From Pseudomonas sp. MRSN 12121 (lineage in GTDB: Bacteria > Pseudomonadota > Gammaproteobacteria > Pseudomonadales > Pseudomonadaceae), in assembly GCF_000931465.1 (NCBI RefSeq), contig NZ_CP010892.1, forward strand, positions 1,178,001 to 1,242,000: DNA of 64,000 nt. Direction: 5' to 3'. Below the pieces are notes generated by a model, which was given only the letters and a program-made list of their open reading frames with translations, did not search any database and had not been told where the DNA came from. A program made the translations under genes and the position numbers. Of this stretch, positions 19,482 to 31,746 are shown piece after piece (position 1 is the first letter of the stretch; each line of letters begins with the position of its first letter).

Positions 19482-20507
19482 CTATCCCTTGCGAACCCAG
19501 CGCTCCTGGCGCCAGGCCTGTTGCTGTGCCTTGTCCTTGAAGGTCCAGGCGACGAAACGGCTCTGTTTTTGCCCCTGGGACATTTCCACTACCTGGCTTT
19601 CCAGCGCGCCGGCCTTTTTCAGCGCAGTTTGAATGGCGGGCAGGTTCGAGGCTTTCGACACCAGGGTGCTGAACCACAGCACCTGTTGGGCCACTTGGGC
19701 GCTTTCGCCGATCAACTGGGTCACGAAGCGCGCTTCGCCGCCCTCGCACCACAACTCCGCCGCCTGGCCGCCGAAGTTCAGCACCGGCAGCTTGCGCTTG
19801 GGATCGGCCTTGCCCAGCGCCCGCCACTTGCGCTGGCTGCCGCGGGTGGCTTCTTCCAGGGAGGCATGGAACGGCGGGTTGCACAGGGTCAGGTCGAAGC
19901 GTTCATCGGCTTTCAGCAGGCCCAGCAGGATCTGCTTGCGATTGGCTTGCTGGCGCAGGTCGATGGCCTTGTTCAGGCCGTTGGCCTGGACGATCGCCTT
20001 GGCGGCGGCGAGGGCGGTGGTGTCGATATCGGAACCGAGGAACTGCCAGCGATAGTCGCTGTGGCCGATCAGCGGGTAGATGCAGTTGGCGCCGACGCCA
20101 ATGTCCAGCACCCGCACCGCCGCGCCGCGGGGGATGTCGCCGTCGTTATGCGCGGCCAGCAAGTCGGCCAGGAAATGCACATAGTCGGCGCGGCCCGGGA
20201 CCGGTGGGCAGAGGAAGTCGGCTGGGATGTCCCAATGGGCGATGCCGTAGAACGCCTTGAGCAAGGCCCGGTTGAACACTCGCACCGCGGCCGGGTTGGC
20301 GAAGTCGATGCTCTCCTTGCCGTAGGGATTGATGATCACGAAAGCGCCCAGCTCCGGGGTGCCCTTGATCAGCTGGGGAAAGTCGTAGCGGCCCTGGTGG
20401 CGATTGCGTGGGTGCAGGCTGGCCTTTTCCCGTGGTGCGGCGGTGTTGGCCGGAGCGGCGGGTTGGGGCTTTTTGCGCGGGGCTTTGGGAGGGCGGGGGG
20501 CGGTCAT
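19482..20507 (-). CDS. rlmF: 23S rRNA (adenine-1618 N6)-methyltransferase RlmF
   Basis: RlmF methylates A1618 of 23S rRNA using S-adenosylmethionine. The product is 341 residues with a basic Pro/Ala/Lys N-terminal tail (about 1-45). A Rossmann methyltransferase core follows, with [16 protein letters not shown] (SAM motif I) and the adenine-N6 catalytic motif NPPF ([15 protein letters not shown]). The start at 20507 ([10 protein letters not shown]) fits; the longer frame adds a non-conserved leader. It is a single gene between hupN and valS and is probably transcribed from its own promoter. Confidence 0.9.
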   Translation of the reverse strand: MTAPRPPKAPRKKPQPAAPANTAAPREKASLHPRNRHQGRYDFPQLIKGTPELGAFVIINPYGKESIDFANPAAVRVFNRALLKAFYGIAHWDIPADFLCPPVPGRADYVHFLADLLAAHNDGDIPRGAAVRVLDIGVGANCIYPLIGHSDYRWQFLGSDIDTTALAAAKAIVQANGLNKAIDLRQQANRKQILLGLLKADERFDLTLCNPPFHASLEEATRGSQRKWRALGKADPKRKLPVLNFGGQAAELWCEGGEARFVTQLIGESAQVAQQVLWFSTLVSKASNLPAIQTALKKAGALESQVVEMSQGQKQSRFVAWTFKDKAQQQAWRQERWVRKG

Positions 20508-20621
20508 GGGGAAGTCGGTTCGGGTATGGCTCAAAGTGGCGGGCATTGTCCCATATCTGCCTGGGTGGCGCGGCTCTGTCGGAGCAGTTGGGGCGATAAC
20601 GCGGTGTGTCAGGGGGGGCGT

Positions 20622-20646
20622 CTCGCGGGCAAGCCTCGCTCCTACG
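20622..20646. repeat. Single REP arm
   Basis: CTCGCGGGCAAGCCTCGCTC followed by CTAC is one REP arm between rlmF and valS. A badly degraded partner may lie near 20577-20600. Confidence 0.65.
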
Positions 20647-20670
20647 GAGGCGGTAGGGTGTTCGGCAATA

Positions 20671-20700
20671 AAAAAGGGAGCCCGTTGCGGGGCTCCCTTT
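20671..20700 (-). terminator. Terminator after valS
   Basis: Eleven-base stem AAAGGGAGCCC/GGGCTCCCTTT with a six-base loop. The A run on the plus strand gives a U-tract for the minus-strand valS transcript. Confidence 0.9.
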
Positions 20701-20720
20701 CTGTGCTGCTCGAATCGCCG

Positions 20721-23567
20721 TTACAGGCTGGAGATCCGGGCGTGCTGCTCGGCCAGCTTGCCCAGGGCCTGTTCGGCCTCGGCCAGCTTGGCGCGTTCCT
20801 TGTCGATCACTTCGGCCGGGGCCTTGTCGACGAAGGACGCGTTGGACAGCTTGCCGCCGACCCGCTGTACTTCGCCCTGTAGGCGCTGGATTTCCTTGTC
20901 CAGGCGCGCCAGTTCGGCGCCCTTGTCGATCAGGCCGGCCATCGGCACCAGCACTTCCATTTCGCCGACCAGGGCGGTGGCGGACAGCGGCGCTTCTGCG
21001 CCGGCAGCCAATACGGTGATCGACTCCAGCTTCGCCAGCTTCTTGAGCAGCGCATCGTTTTCGCCGAGGCGACGCTGGTCTTCGGCACTGGCGTTCTTCA
21101 CGAACACCGCCAATGGCTTGCCTGGGCCGATGTTCATCTCGGCGCGAATGTTGCGCGTGCCGAGCATCAGGGTCTTGAGCCATTCGATATCGCTTTCGGC
21201 GGCCTCATCGATGCGCGCTTCATTGGCCACCGGCCAGGGTTGCAGCATGATGGTCTTGCCCTGGATACCGGCCAGCGGCGCCAGGCGCTGCCAGATTTCT
21301 TCGGTGATGAACGGCATGAACGGATGGGCCAGGCGCAGCGCCACTTCCAGGACCCGCACCAGAGTGCGACGGGTGCCGCGCTGGCGCTCGACCGGCGCGT
21401 TCTCGTCCCATAGCACCGGCTTGGACAGTTCCAGGTACCAGTCGCAGTACTGGTTCCAGATGAACTCGTACAGCGCCTGGGCGGCCAGGTCGAAGCGGAA
21501 CTGGTCCAGCTGGCGGGTCACTTCGGCTTCGGTGCGCTGCAGCTGGGAGATGATCCAGCGATCGGCCAGCGACAGCTCGTAGGCTTCGCCGTTCTGACCA
21601 CAGTCTTCGCCCTTGTCCAGCACGTAGCGCGCGGCGTTCCAGATCTTGTTGCAGAAGTTGCGATAGCCTTCGACGCGGCCCATGTCGAACTTGATGTCGC
21701 GACCGGTGGACGCCAGCGAGCAGAAGGTGAAGCGCAGGGCGTCGGTGCCGTAGCTGGCGATGCCGTCGGCGAACTCCTGGCGGGTCTGCTTCTCGATCTT
21801 CTTCGCCAGTTGCGGCTGCATCATGCCGGTGGTGCGCTTCTGCACCAGGGCTTCGAGCTCGATGCCGTCGATGATGTCCAGCGGGTCCAGGACGTTGCCC
21901 TTGGACTTGGACATCTTCTGGCCCTGGCCGTCGCGTACCAGGCCGTGGACGTACACGGTCTTGAACGGAACCTGCGGCGTGCCGTCTTCGTTCTTCACCA
22001 GGTGCATGGTGAGCATGATCATCCGGGCGACCCAGAAGAAAATGATGTCGAAGCCGGTCACCAGCACGTCGGTCGGGTGGAAGGTCTTGAGGAACTCGGT
22101 CTGCTCCGGCCAGCCCAGGGTGGAGAAAGTCCACAGGCCCGAGCTGAACCAGGTGTCGAGTACATCGTTGTCCTGTTGCAGGGCGACATCGGGACCGAGG
22201 TTGTGCTTGGCGCGCACTTCGGCTTCGTCGCGGCCTACGTAGACCTTGCCCGACTCGTCATACCAGGCCGGGATGCGGTGGCCCCACCACAGCTGGCGGC
22301 TGATGCACCAGTCCTGGATATCGCGCATCCAGGAGAAGTACATGTTTTCGTACTGTTTCGGCACGAAGGCGATGCGGCCGTCTTCCACGGCGGCGATGGC
22401 CGGTTCGGCCAGCGGCTTGGTGGAGACGTACCACTGGTCGGTCAGCCACGGCTCGATGATGGTGCCGGAGCGGTCGCCTTTCGGCACTTTCAGCGCATGG
22501 TCGTCGACGCTGACCAGCAGGCCGGCGGCGTCGAACGCGGCGACGATCTGCTTGCGCGCTTCGAAACGGTCGAGGCCGGCGTACTCGGCCGGGATCTTGC
22601 CGTCGATGCTGTCATTCAGGGTGCCGTCCAGGTTGAACACCTGGGCCGCCGGCAGCACGCTGGCGTTCTTGTCGAAAATGTTCAGCAGCGGCAGGTTGTG
22701 GCGCTTGCCTACTTCATAGTCGTTGAAGTCGTGGGCCGGAGTGATCTTCACGCAGCCGGTACCGAACTCGGGGTCGCAGTAGTCGTCGGCGATGATCGGG
22801 ATGCGGCGGCCCACCAGCGGCAGCTCGACGAACTTGCCGATCAGTGCCTGGTAGCGCTCGTCGTTCGGGTTAACGGCCACGGCCGAGTCGCCGAGCATGG
22901 TTTCCGGGCGAGTGGTGGCGACGATCAGGTAGTCCAGGCCTTCGGCGGTCTTGGCGCCGTCGGCCAGCGGGTAGCGCAGGTTCCACAGCGAACCTTTCTC
23001 ATCGTGGTTTTCCACTTCGAGGTCGGAGATCGCGGTGTGCAGCTTGGTGTCCCAGTTGACCAGGCGCTTGCCGCGGTAGATCAGGCCGTCTTCGTGCAGG
23101 CGCACGAAGGCTTCCTTCACCGCTTCCGACAGGCCGTCGTCCATGGTGAAGCGCTCGCGGCTCCAGTCCACGGACGAGCCCAGGCGGCGGATCTGGCGGC
23201 TGATGTTGCCGCCGGACTGATCCTTCCATTCCCAGACCTTCTCGAGGAATTTTTCCCGGCCCAGATCGTGGCGATTCTGGCCCTGGGCTTCGATCTGGCG
23301 CTCCACCAGCATCTGGGTGGCGATACCGGCGTGGTCGGTACCCGGCTGCCACAGGGTGTTGCGGCCCTGCATGCGGCGGAAGCGGATCAGGGCATCCATG
23401 ATCGCGTTGTTGAAGCCATGGCCCATGTGCAGGCTGCCAGTGACGTTCGGTGGCGGGATCATGATGGTGTACGAGTCGCCCGCGCCTTGCGGGGCGAAGT
23501 AATTCTCGGACTCCCAGGTCTGGTACCAGGAAGTTTCAATGGCGTGCGGCTGGTAGGTCTTATCCAT
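20721..23567 (-). CDS. valS: Valyl-tRNA synthetase
   Basis: This class I aminoacyl-tRNA synthetase charges tRNA-Val. It is 948 residues, full length for the family. The HIGH-type motif is HMGH at 47-50, the KMSKS motif is at 551-555, and the editing domain lies about 200-345 ([11 protein letters not shown], and the [11 protein letters not shown] segment near 270-280). A C-terminal coiled-coil arm (about 885-948, [21 protein letters not shown]) is complete. It is the distal gene of pepA-holC-hypothetical-valS, as in P. aeruginosa PA3834-PA3831. A terminator follows. Confidence 0.97.
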   Translation of the reverse strand: MDKTYQPHAIETSWYQTWESENYFAPQGAGDSYTIMIPPPNVTGSLHMGHGFNNAIMDALIRFRRMQGRNTLWQPGTDHAGIATQMLVERQIEAQGQNRHDLGREKFLEKVWEWKDQSGGNISRQIRRLGSSVDWSRERFTMDDGLSEAVKEAFVRLHEDGLIYRGKRLVNWDTKLHTAISDLEVENHDEKGSLWNLRYPLADGAKTAEGLDYLIVATTRPETMLGDSAVAVNPNDERYQALIGKFVELPLVGRRIPIIADDYCDPEFGTGCVKITPAHDFNDYEVGKRHNLPLLNIFDKNASVLPAAQVFNLDGTLNDSIDGKIPAEYAGLDRFEARKQIVAAFDAAGLLVSVDDHALKVPKGDRSGTIIEPWLTDQWYVSTKPLAEPAIAAVEDGRIAFVPKQYENMYFSWMRDIQDWCISRQLWWGHRIPAWYDESGKVYVGRDEAEVRAKHNLGPDVALQQDNDVLDTWFSSGLWTFSTLGWPEQTEFLKTFHPTDVLVTGFDIIFFWVARMIMLTMHLVKNEDGTPQVPFKTVYVHGLVRDGQGQKMSKSKGNVLDPLDIIDGIELEALVQKRTTGMMQPQLAKKIEKQTRQEFADGIASYGTDALRFTFCSLASTGRDIKFDMGRVEGYRNFCNKIWNAARYVLDKGEDCGQNGEAYELSLADRWIISQLQRTEAEVTRQLDQFRFDLAAQALYEFIWNQYCDWYLELSKPVLWDENAPVERQRGTRRTLVRVLEVALRLAHPFMPFITEEIWQRLAPLAGIQGKTIMLQPWPVANEARIDEAAESDIEWLKTLMLGTRNIRAEMNIGPGKPLAVFVKNASAEDQRRLGENDALLKKLAKLESITVLAAGAEAPLSATALVGEMEVLVPMAGLIDKGAELARLDKEIQRLQGEVQRVGGKLSNASFVDKAPAEVIDKERAKLAEAEQALGKLAEQHARISSL

Positions 23568-23747
23568 GCGCGGCGGGACCCTATTGGCATTTATTCAGGA
23601 AAAGCCGGGAAGTATAGCGGGGATGAACCGATGCGCGTAGAGCGGGCTGACGGCGAGAGGGCGAAAATTGCCCGAGGAGTGCAAGTTTTGCTTGCCGCAA
23701 GGGCGTCGTCGTGGACAAGCCAGGTACCTACAGGCGGCTGATGCCCC

Positions 23748-23770
23748 CTAGGCGCGAGGCTCGCCCGCGA
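23748..23770. repeat. Degraded REP arm upstream of valS
   Basis: CTAGGCGCGAGGCTCGCCCG is a diverged REP arm in the gap between valS and the preceding gene. Confidence 0.45.
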
Positions 23771-23783
23771 AAAAAGAGGAGGG

Positions 23784-24227
23784 TCAGGCGTCGTACTGGC
23801 TCAGCAGTCGATCCATGCGGGCATCGAGGCGGCGGCGGATTTCGGTTTCGATATGCGGGGCGAAGTCGTCGATCACGTCCTGCATGATCAATTGCGCGGC
23901 GGCGCGCAGTTCGCTGTCCAAGTGCAGCAGGGCGTCCTGGCTTTTCGGGGGCGGGGCGGGCGCGGCGGCAGGAGCGGCCGCCACGGGCGCCGGTTCTGCT
24001 TCGATTGCCGGCTGCGGCTGCGGCTGCGGCTGCGGCGCGGGCTCTTCGAGGGTTTCGCTGGCGGTGGTGCCACCGACCATGTCGAACAGCAGGGGAATCT
24101 GTACCTCGCTGTCGACGGTCTCGGTCAGCAGCGGCGGTTGCAGGTTGTCATCGCCGAGCAGTTGGCGGATGGATTCGAGGTCGTCCAGCAGGTGCGCGGG
24201 CTTTTGCTGCGGTTTGGGAGTGTCCAT
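23784..24227 (-). CDS. Conserved hypothetical protein with PQ-repeat linker
   Basis: The 147-residue protein has no known catalytic domain. A 60-residue N-terminal part starts MDTPKPQQKPAHLLDDLESI. A low-complexity linker made of Pro-Gln, Ala and Pro follows (about 62-95). The C-terminal helical segment (SELRAAAQLIMQDVIDDFAPHIE, ending RRRLDARMDRLLSQYDA) could mediate protein contacts. It starts seven bases after holC ends and is in the pepA-holC-valS operon, the position of PA3833. An accessory role in replication-protein assembly is possible but unsupported. Confidence 0.8.
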   Translation of the reverse strand: MDTPKPQQKPAHLLDDLESIRQLLGDDNLQPPLLTETVDSEVQIPLLFDMVGGTTASETLEEPAPQPQPQPQPAIEAEPAPVAAAPAAAPAPPPKSQDALLHLDSELRAAAQLIMQDVIDDFAPHIETEIRRRLDARMDRLLSQYDA

Positions 24228-24234
24228 CGATGGC

Positions 24235-24663
24235 TCAGAGTCGCTGTAAACGGTGATCTTGCAGAGGATAGCCCTGTTCGCGGTAGAAACGGAAACTCTC
24301 ACGAGCCGCCTGACGAATCGTCGGGTCTTCCACTACCACTTCGGCGATACGGGCGAAACGCGGGGCAAATGCCGGGACTTTCAGGTCCAGGTTGACCAGC
24401 AGGTCATGGTGTTCGCCCGGGTCGTCGCCCAGGCCGAGCACGATCAGGCCGTCCGGCTCGCTTTCGGCGGGGCCGTGGGGCACGAAGGTTTCGCCCTTGA
24501 AGCGCCACAGGCGGGCATCGAGCTCGTCGCGCTGGGCGGCGTCGCTGCAATGCAGGTAGATGCGGTGCCCCATGCGCCAGGCTTTTTCGCTGAGCTTGCA
24601 GGCAAAGTCCAGGCGTGCCGAAGGGTCCGCGCTGGGAAGGATATAGAAGTCGACTTTGGTCAT
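24235..24663 (-). CDS. holC: DNA polymerase III chi subunit
   Basis: Chi belongs to the clamp-loader complex and binds single-strand-binding protein. The 142-residue product matches the family from start to end: TKVDFYILPSADPSARLDFACKLSEKAWRMGHRIYLHC, then PDGLIVLGLGDDPGEHHDLLVNL and the final EQGYPLQDHRLQRL. It lies 58 bases downstream of pepA and immediately upstream of the hypothetical gene, the usual order in Pseudomonas. Confidence 0.94.
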   Translation of the reverse strand: MTKVDFYILPSADPSARLDFACKLSEKAWRMGHRIYLHCSDAAQRDELDARLWRFKGETFVPHGPAESEPDGLIVLGLGDDPGEHHDLLVNLDLKVPAFAPRFARIAEVVVEDPTIRQAARESFRFYREQGYPLQDHRLQRL

Positions 24664-24721
24664 TGCGATTCCTGGACCGGGAGCGCGCCGCGCAGGAGCG
24701 GCGCGCCTCAGGTCATGGGTT

Positions 24722-26523
<1,802 letters not shown>

Positions 26524-27642
26524 TTGATCGTCTTCCGTTACCTATCCCGCGAAGTGTTGATGACCCTGAGCGCCGTGAGCGCTGTGCTGCTGGTCATCAT
26601 CATGAGCGGACGTTTCGTCAAATACCTTGCGCAAGCGGCCTCGGGGGCACTGGACCCGGGTTCGCTGTTCCTGATCATGGGCGTCCGCATGCCGGGCTTC
26701 CTGCAATTGATCCTGCCCCTGGGCCTGTTTCTCGGCATTCTGCTGGCCTACGGCCGTCTCTATCTCGAAAGCGAGATGACCGTGCTGTCGGCGACCGGCA
26801 TGAGCCAGCAGCGCCTGCTGGGCATGACCATGATTCCGGCGACCCTGGTCGCGCTGATCGTCGCCTGGCTGAGCCTGAGCCTGGCGCCCCAGGGGGCCAA
26901 CCAGTTCCAGCTGATTCTCAACAAGCAGGACGCGCTGACCGAGTTCGACACCCTGGTGCCGGGGCGCTTCCAGGCGCTCAACGACGGTTCGCGGGTGACC
27001 TACACCGAGCAGCTCTCCGATGACCGGACCAATCTCGGCGGCGTGTTCATCTCGGAAAAACGCCTCAACCAGGAGAAGAAGGACCAGGGTATTTCGGTGC
27101 TGGTGGCGGAGAAGGGGCACCAGGACATCCGTCCGGACGGCAACCGCTACCTGATCCTGGAAAACGGTTATCGCTACGACGGCAACCCGGGCCAGGCCGA
27201 CTACCGCGTCATCAAGTACGACACCTATGGCGTGCTGCTGGCCAAGCCGGATGTCAGCGACGAAGTCACCGATCGCGACGCCATGCCGACCCGCGACCTG
27301 ATCGGCAACCCGGACCTGCGCGCGCATGCCGAGTTGCAATGGCGTATTTCCCTGCCGTTGCTGGTGTTCGTCGTGACCCTGATGGCGGTGCCGCTGTCCC
27401 GGGTGAACCCGCGCCAGGGCCGCTTCCTCAAGCTGCTGCCGGCGATTCTCCTTTATATGGCCTACCTGACCATCCTGATCGCGGCCCGTGGCTCGCTGGA
27501 AAAAGGCAAGCTGCCGCAGGCGCTGGGCCTGTGGTGGGTGCATGGGCTGTTTCTGCTCATTGGCCTCGGATTGCTGTACTGGGAGCCGTTGCGCCTGAAG
27601 CTGGCGAGTCGCCGCGCTGTGAAGGAGGTGGCTCGTGGTTAA
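26524..27642 (+). CDS. lptF: LPS export permease LptF
   Basis: LptF is an inner-membrane subunit of the LptB2FG ABC transporter that extracts lipopolysaccharide. The protein is about 372 residues with three N-terminal spans, a periplasmic beta-jellyroll (about 130-265) and three C-terminal spans. Early spans include VLLVIIMSGRFVKYLAQAASG and FLQLILPLGLFLGILLAYG. A GTG at 26515 is in frame, but TTG at 26524 has GGAG at ideal spacing and gives the conserved N-terminus (LIVFRYLSREVL). The 3' end overlaps lptG by eight bases. Confidence 0.93.
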   Translation: MIVFRYLSREVLMTLSAVSAVLLVIIMSGRFVKYLAQAASGALDPGSLFLIMGVRMPGFLQLILPLGLFLGILLAYGRLYLESEMTVLSATGMSQQRLLGMTMIPATLVALIVAWLSLSLAPQGANQFQLILNKQDALTEFDTLVPGRFQALNDGSRVTYTEQLSDDRTNLGGVFISEKRLNQEKKDQGISVLVAEKGHQDIRPDGNRYLILENGYRYDGNPGQADYRVIKYDTYGVLLAKPDVSDEVTDRDAMPTRDLIGNPDLRAHAELQWRISLPLLVFVVTLMAVPLSRVNPRQGRFLKLLPAILLYMAYLTILIAARGSLEKGKLPQALGLWWVHGLFLLIGLGLLYWEPLRLKLASRRAVKEVARG

Positions 27643-28696
27643 GCTCGATCGCTACATCGGCAGCAGTGTGCTGCTGGCCATCCTGGCGGTGCTGGGCATC
27701 ATTCTCGGCCTGGCCTCGCTGTTCGCCTTCATCGATGAGATGGGCAGCGTCAGCGACAGCTACACCGTGATGGACGTGCTGAGCTTCGTCGCCCTGACCG
27801 CGCCGCGCCGGCTCTATGAAATGCTGCCGATGGCCGCGCTGATCGGCTGCCTGATCGGCCTGGGCAGCCTGGCCAGCAACAGTGAGCTGACCATCATGCG
27901 CGCCGCCGGGGTGTCCATCGGGCGGATCGTCTGGGCGGTGATGAAACCCATGCTGTTCCTGATGGTGGCCGGTGTGCTGATCGGCGAATACGTCGCCCCC
28001 GTCACGGAAAGCCAGGCGCAGGCCAGCCGGGCACTGGCCCAGGGCTCGGGCGATGCGCAAAGCTCCAAGCACGGCCTGTGGCACCGCCAGGGCGAGGAGT
28101 TCATCCACATCAACGCCGTGCAGCCCAACGGGCTGTTGTATGGCGTGACCCGCTACCACTTCGACGACCAGCGGCACATGCTGTCCTCGAGCTTTGCCCG
28201 CCAGGCGCGCTTCGAGGAGAACTACTGGCAACTGACCGACGTGACCACCACCTACTTCCGCGAAGGCCGCACCGAAGTCATCAACGTTCCCCAGGAGCGC
28301 TGGGACGTGGCCTTGAGCCCGCAATTGCTGAATACCGTGGTTATGGCGCCGGAATCGCTGTCGATCAGCGGCCTGTGGGGTTACATCCACTACCTGGCCG
28401 ACCAAGGCCTGAACAACGGGCGTTACTGGCTGGCGTTCTGGGTCAAGGTCTTGCAGCCGTTGGTCACTGCGGCGCTGGTGCTGATGGCGATCTCGTTCAT
28501 TTTCGGCCCGTTGCGCTCCGTGACCCTCGGCCAGCGGGTCTTCACCGGCGTGCTGGTGGGCTTCACCTTCCGCATCGCCCAGGACCTGCTGGGGCCGTCG
28601 AGCCTGGTGTTCGGCTTCTCGCCGCTGTTCGCGGTGCTGGTACCCGCCGGGTTCTGTGCCCTGGCGGGCGTCTGGCTGCTGCGTCGGGCCGGCTGA
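27635..28696 (+). CDS. lptG: LPS export permease LptG
   Basis: LptG pairs with LptF in the LPS extractor. It is 353 residues and starts at a GTG that overlaps lptF. It begins MVKLDRYIGSSVLLAILAVLGI, has the conserved periplasmic jellyroll, and ends with three spans (VLQPLVTAALVLMAISFIFG, FSPLFAVLVPAGFCALAGVW). The overlap implies coupled translation and equal dosage with LptF. A strong terminator lies about 30 bases downstream. Confidence 0.95.
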   Translation: MVKLDRYIGSSVLLAILAVLGIILGLASLFAFIDEMGSVSDSYTVMDVLSFVALTAPRRLYEMLPMAALIGCLIGLGSLASNSELTIMRAAGVSIGRIVWAVMKPMLFLMVAGVLIGEYVAPVTESQAQASRALAQGSGDAQSSKHGLWHRQGEEFIHINAVQPNGLLYGVTRYHFDDQRHMLSSSFARQARFEENYWQLTDVTTTYFREGRTEVINVPQERWDVALSPQLLNTVVMAPESLSISGLWGYIHYLADQGLNNGRYWLAFWVKVLQPLVTAALVLMAISFIFGPLRSVTLGQRVFTGVLVGFTFRIAQDLLGPSSLVFGFSPLFAVLVPAGFCALAGVWLLRRAG

Positions 28697-28726
28697 CCAG
28701 GCGCCAATGGCCTGTGTCTTGGCAGC

Positions 28727-28757
28727 AACGCCCCGGTCGCAAGACCGGGGCGTTTTC
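28727..28757 (+). terminator. Terminator after lptFG
   Basis: Twelve-base stem AACGCCCCGGTC/GACCGGGGCGTT with loop GCAA, followed by a short T run. It separates lptFG from lepA. Confidence 0.92.
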
Positions 28758-28864
28758 ATTTGTGCGGCACTGACAGGCGAACGTGACGCTTGCGTCGTCT
28801 ATCAGGTACAATTCCCGGCTATTTTTCGGCGGGCTATGCCTGCAGCCTTTTTGAGTGTTGACCC

Positions 28865-30664
28865 GTGAGTGATTTGAGTCATATCCGCAATTTCTCCATC
28901 ATCGCCCACATTGACCATGGCAAGTCGACTCTGGCCGATCGCTTCATTCAGATATGTGGCGGCCTGGCCGAGCGCGAAATGGAAGCCCAGGTCCTGGACT
29001 CGATGGACCTCGAGCGTGAACGCGGGATCACCATCAAGGCCCACAGCGTTACCCTCTATTACAAGGCCCGCGACGGCGTCACCTACCAGCTGAACTTCAT
29101 CGATACCCCCGGCCACGTGGACTTCACCTATGAAGTCAGCCGGTCGCTGGCGGCCTGCGAAGGCGCCTTGCTGGTGGTCGACGCCGGCCAGGGCGTGGAG
29201 GCGCAGTCGGTCGCCAACTGCTACACCGCCATCGAGCAGGGCCTGGAGGTCATGCCGGTGCTGAACAAGATCGACCTGCCGCAGGCCGAGCCGGAGCGGG
29301 TCAAGGAAGAGATCGAGAAGGTCATCGGCATCGATGCCACCGACGCCGTGACCTGCAGCGCCAAGACCGGCCTGGGCGTCGACGAGGTGCTGGAGCGCCT
29401 GGTCGCGACCATCCCGGCGCCGACCGGCAACATCGAGGATCCGCTGCAGGCGCTGATCATCGACTCCTGGTTCGACAACTACCTGGGCGTCGTGTCCCTG
29501 GTCCGTGTGCGCCATGGCCGCGTGAAGAAGGGCGACAAGATCCTGGTGAAATCCACCGGCAAGGTCCACCTGGTGGACAGTGTCGGCGTCTTCAACCCGA
29601 AACACACCGCTACCGCCGACCTGAAGGCTGGCGAAGTGGGTTTCATCATCGCCGGCATCAAGGACATCCATGGTGCGCCAGTCGGTGACACCCTGACCCT
29701 GAGCTCGACCCCCGACGTCGAAGTGCTGCCAGGTTTCAAACGCATCCAGCCGCAGGTCTACGCGGGCCTGTTCCCGGTCAGCTCCGACGACTTCGAAGAC
29801 TTCCGCGAAGCCCTGCAGAAGCTCACGCTGAACGACTCGTCGCTGCAATACACCCCGGAAAGCTCCGATGCCCTGGGCTTCGGCTTCCGTTGCGGCTTCC
29901 TCGGCATGCTGCACATGGAAATCATCCAGGAGCGCCTGGAGCGCGAATACGACCTGGACCTGATCACCACGGCACCGACGGTGATCTTCGAGCTGCTGCT
30001 CAAGAACGGTGAGACGATCTACGTCGATAACCCGTCGAAACTGCCTGATCTGTCGTCGATCGAAGATATGCGCGAGCCGATCGTGCGGGCGAATATTCTT
30101 GTGCCGCAGGAGCACCTGGGGAACGTCATTACCCTGTGCATCGAAAAGCGCGGCGTGCAGCGCGACATGCTGTTCCTCGGTAGCCAGGTCCAGGTGACCT
30201 ACGACCTGCCGATGAACGAAGTGGTGCTGGACTTCTTCGATCGCCTGAAATCCACCAGTCGTGGCTATGCTTCGCTGGATTATCATTTCGATCGTTACCA
30301 ATCGGCTAATCTGGTCAAGCTGGATGTGCTGATCAACGGTGAGAAAGTCGACGCCCTGGCATTGATCGTGCACCGTGACAACGCGCACTTCAAAGGGCGT
30401 GCGTTGACCGAGAAGATGAAAGAACTGATTCCTCGGCAGATGTTCGACGTGGCAATCCAGGCCGCCATTGGCGGGCAGATTGTGGCGCGGACAACCGTCA
30501 AGGCGCTCAGAAAGAACGTACTGGCCAAATGCTACGGCGGTGACGTCAGCCGTAAGCGCAAGCTGTTGGAAAAGCAGAAAGCCGGTAAGAAACGCATGAA
30601 GCAAGTGGGTAACGTGGAAATTCCACAAGAAGCCTTCCTTGCTGTGCTCAGGTTGGATAGTTAG
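28865..30664 (+). CDS. lepA: Elongation factor 4 (LepA)
   Basis: LepA is a ribosome-bound GTPase that affects translation fidelity and initiation or assembly. It is 599 residues with all G motifs: [24 protein letters not shown] and NKIDLP. The unique C-terminal domain ends in [26 protein letters not shown]. It starts at GTG with a poor Shine-Dalgarno sequence. It heads lepA-lepB and is followed five bases later by lepB. In P. aeruginosa the gene follows algU-mucABCD; here it follows lptG directly. Confidence 0.97.
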   Translation: MSDLSHIRNFSIIAHIDHGKSTLADRFIQICGGLAEREMEAQVLDSMDLERERGITIKAHSVTLYYKARDGVTYQLNFIDTPGHVDFTYEVSRSLAACEGALLVVDAGQGVEAQSVANCYTAIEQGLEVMPVLNKIDLPQAEPERVKEEIEKVIGIDATDAVTCSAKTGLGVDEVLERLVATIPAPTGNIEDPLQALIIDSWFDNYLGVVSLVRVRHGRVKKGDKILVKSTGKVHLVDSVGVFNPKHTATADLKAGEVGFIIAGIKDIHGAPVGDTLTLSSTPDVEVLPGFKRIQPQVYAGLFPVSSDDFEDFREALQKLTLNDSSLQYTPESSDALGFGFRCGFLGMLHMEIIQERLEREYDLDLITTAPTVIFELLLKNGETIYVDNPSKLPDLSSIEDMREPIVRANILVPQEHLGNVITLCIEKRGVQRDMLFLGSQVQVTYDLPMNEVVLDFFDRLKSTSRGYASLDYHFDRYQSANLVKLDVLINGEKVDALALIVHRDNAHFKGRALTEKMKELIPRQMFDVAIQAAIGGQIVARTTVKALRKNVLAKCYGGDVSRKRKLLEKQKAGKKRMKQVGNVEIPQEAFLAVLRLDS

Positions 30665-30669
30665 GTCCT

Positions 30670-31524
30670 ATGTCGCTAAATTTCCCGCTGTTGCTGGTCA
30701 TCGCCGTCGCCGTCTGCGGCCTGTTGGCGTTGCTCGATCTGGTCTTTCTGGCGCCGCGCCGGCGTGCCGCCATTACCAACTATCAGGGCAGCGTCAGCCA
30801 GCCGGATGGGCTGGTCATCGAGAAACTGAACAAGGAGCCGATGCTGGTCGAGTACGGCAAGTCGTTCTTTCCGGTGCTGTTCATCGTGCTGGTGCTGCGC
30901 TCGTTTCTGGTGGAGCCGTTCCAGATTCCTTCCGGGTCGATGAAACCGACCCTGGATGTGGGCGACTTCATCCTGGTGAACAAGTTCTCCTATGGGATCC
31001 GCCTGCCGGTGATCGACAAGAAGATCATCGAGGTCGGTGACCCGCAGCGCGGCGATGTGATGGTGTTCCGCTACCCGAGCGATCCGAACGTCAACTACAT
31101 CAAGCGGGTGGTCGGCCTGCCGGGCGACGAAGTGCGCTATACCAGCGACAAGCGCCTGCTGGTCAACGGCCAGTCGGTCGCCGAGCAACTGGTCGGCACC
31201 GAGCCAGGCACCCTGGGCAGCGCTGAGCTCTACAAGGAAAAACTCGGCGCCGCCGAGCACCTGATCCGCAAGGAAATGAGCCGCTACCGGGCGACCCCGG
31301 ACCGCCAGTGGACCGTGCCTGCCGGGCACTACTTCATGATGGGCGACAACCGCGACAACTCGAACGACAGTCGCTACTGGGATGACCCGAGCATTCCCAA
31401 GGACCTGCTGGGCATGGTTCCCGACAAGAATATCGTCGGCAAGGCCTTCGCTGTCTGGATGAGCTGGCCCGAACCGAAACTCAGCCACCTGCCGAACTTC
31501 TCGCGGGTTGGCCTGATCAAGTAA
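30670..31524 (+). CDS. lepB: Signal peptidase I
   Basis: This inner-membrane serine protease removes Sec and Tat signal peptides. It has 284 residues with two N-terminal membrane spans (about 5-27 and 66-79). The catalytic Ser90 is in IPSGSMKPTL and the general base Lys145 in NYIKRVVGLPGD. The box E segment GDNRDNSNDSRYW is also intact. It follows lepA by five bases, and a hairpin lies just after its stop codon before rnc. Confidence 0.96.
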   Translation: MSLNFPLLLVIAVAVCGLLALLDLVFLAPRRRAAITNYQGSVSQPDGLVIEKLNKEPMLVEYGKSFFPVLFIVLVLRSFLVEPFQIPSGSMKPTLDVGDFILVNKFSYGIRLPVIDKKIIEVGDPQRGDVMVFRYPSDPNVNYIKRVVGLPGDEVRYTSDKRLLVNGQSVAEQLVGTEPGTLGSAELYKEKLGAAEHLIRKEMSRYRATPDRQWTVPAGHYFMMGDNRDNSNDSRYWDDPSIPKDLLGMVPDKNIVGKAFAVWMSWPEPKLSHLPNFSRVGLIK

Positions 31525-31746
31525 TCACACACGGCGCTGTTGAACACAGCGCCGAATGCTTTTCTGGATCTTGCACAACAGGCCGGGCGAATGCCTGGCC
31601 CGGGTTCCGGCCCCACCGGCGCCACCAGAAGCAGCAGTCACCGATATTCAGGATGTGGATTTGAACACAGCGTTAATGGCCACCGGCACCGGGTGCCTCG
31701 TTTCCAAGGTGGTGAAACTCAACCACGAACTCAGCGTGGGTAAACC
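31525..31746 (+). other. lepB-rnc gap with hairpin and possible remnant frame
   Basis: The 222-base gap holds a hairpin GGCGCTGT/ACAGCGCC (31533-31553). A short open frame (31556-31750) includes TDIQDVDLNTAL, which weakly resembles the DUF4845 protein encoded here in P. aeruginosa (PA0769). There is no signal or hydrophobic N-terminus and no ribosome-binding site, so I do not call it a gene. It may be a decayed remnant or chance. Confidence 0.35.
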
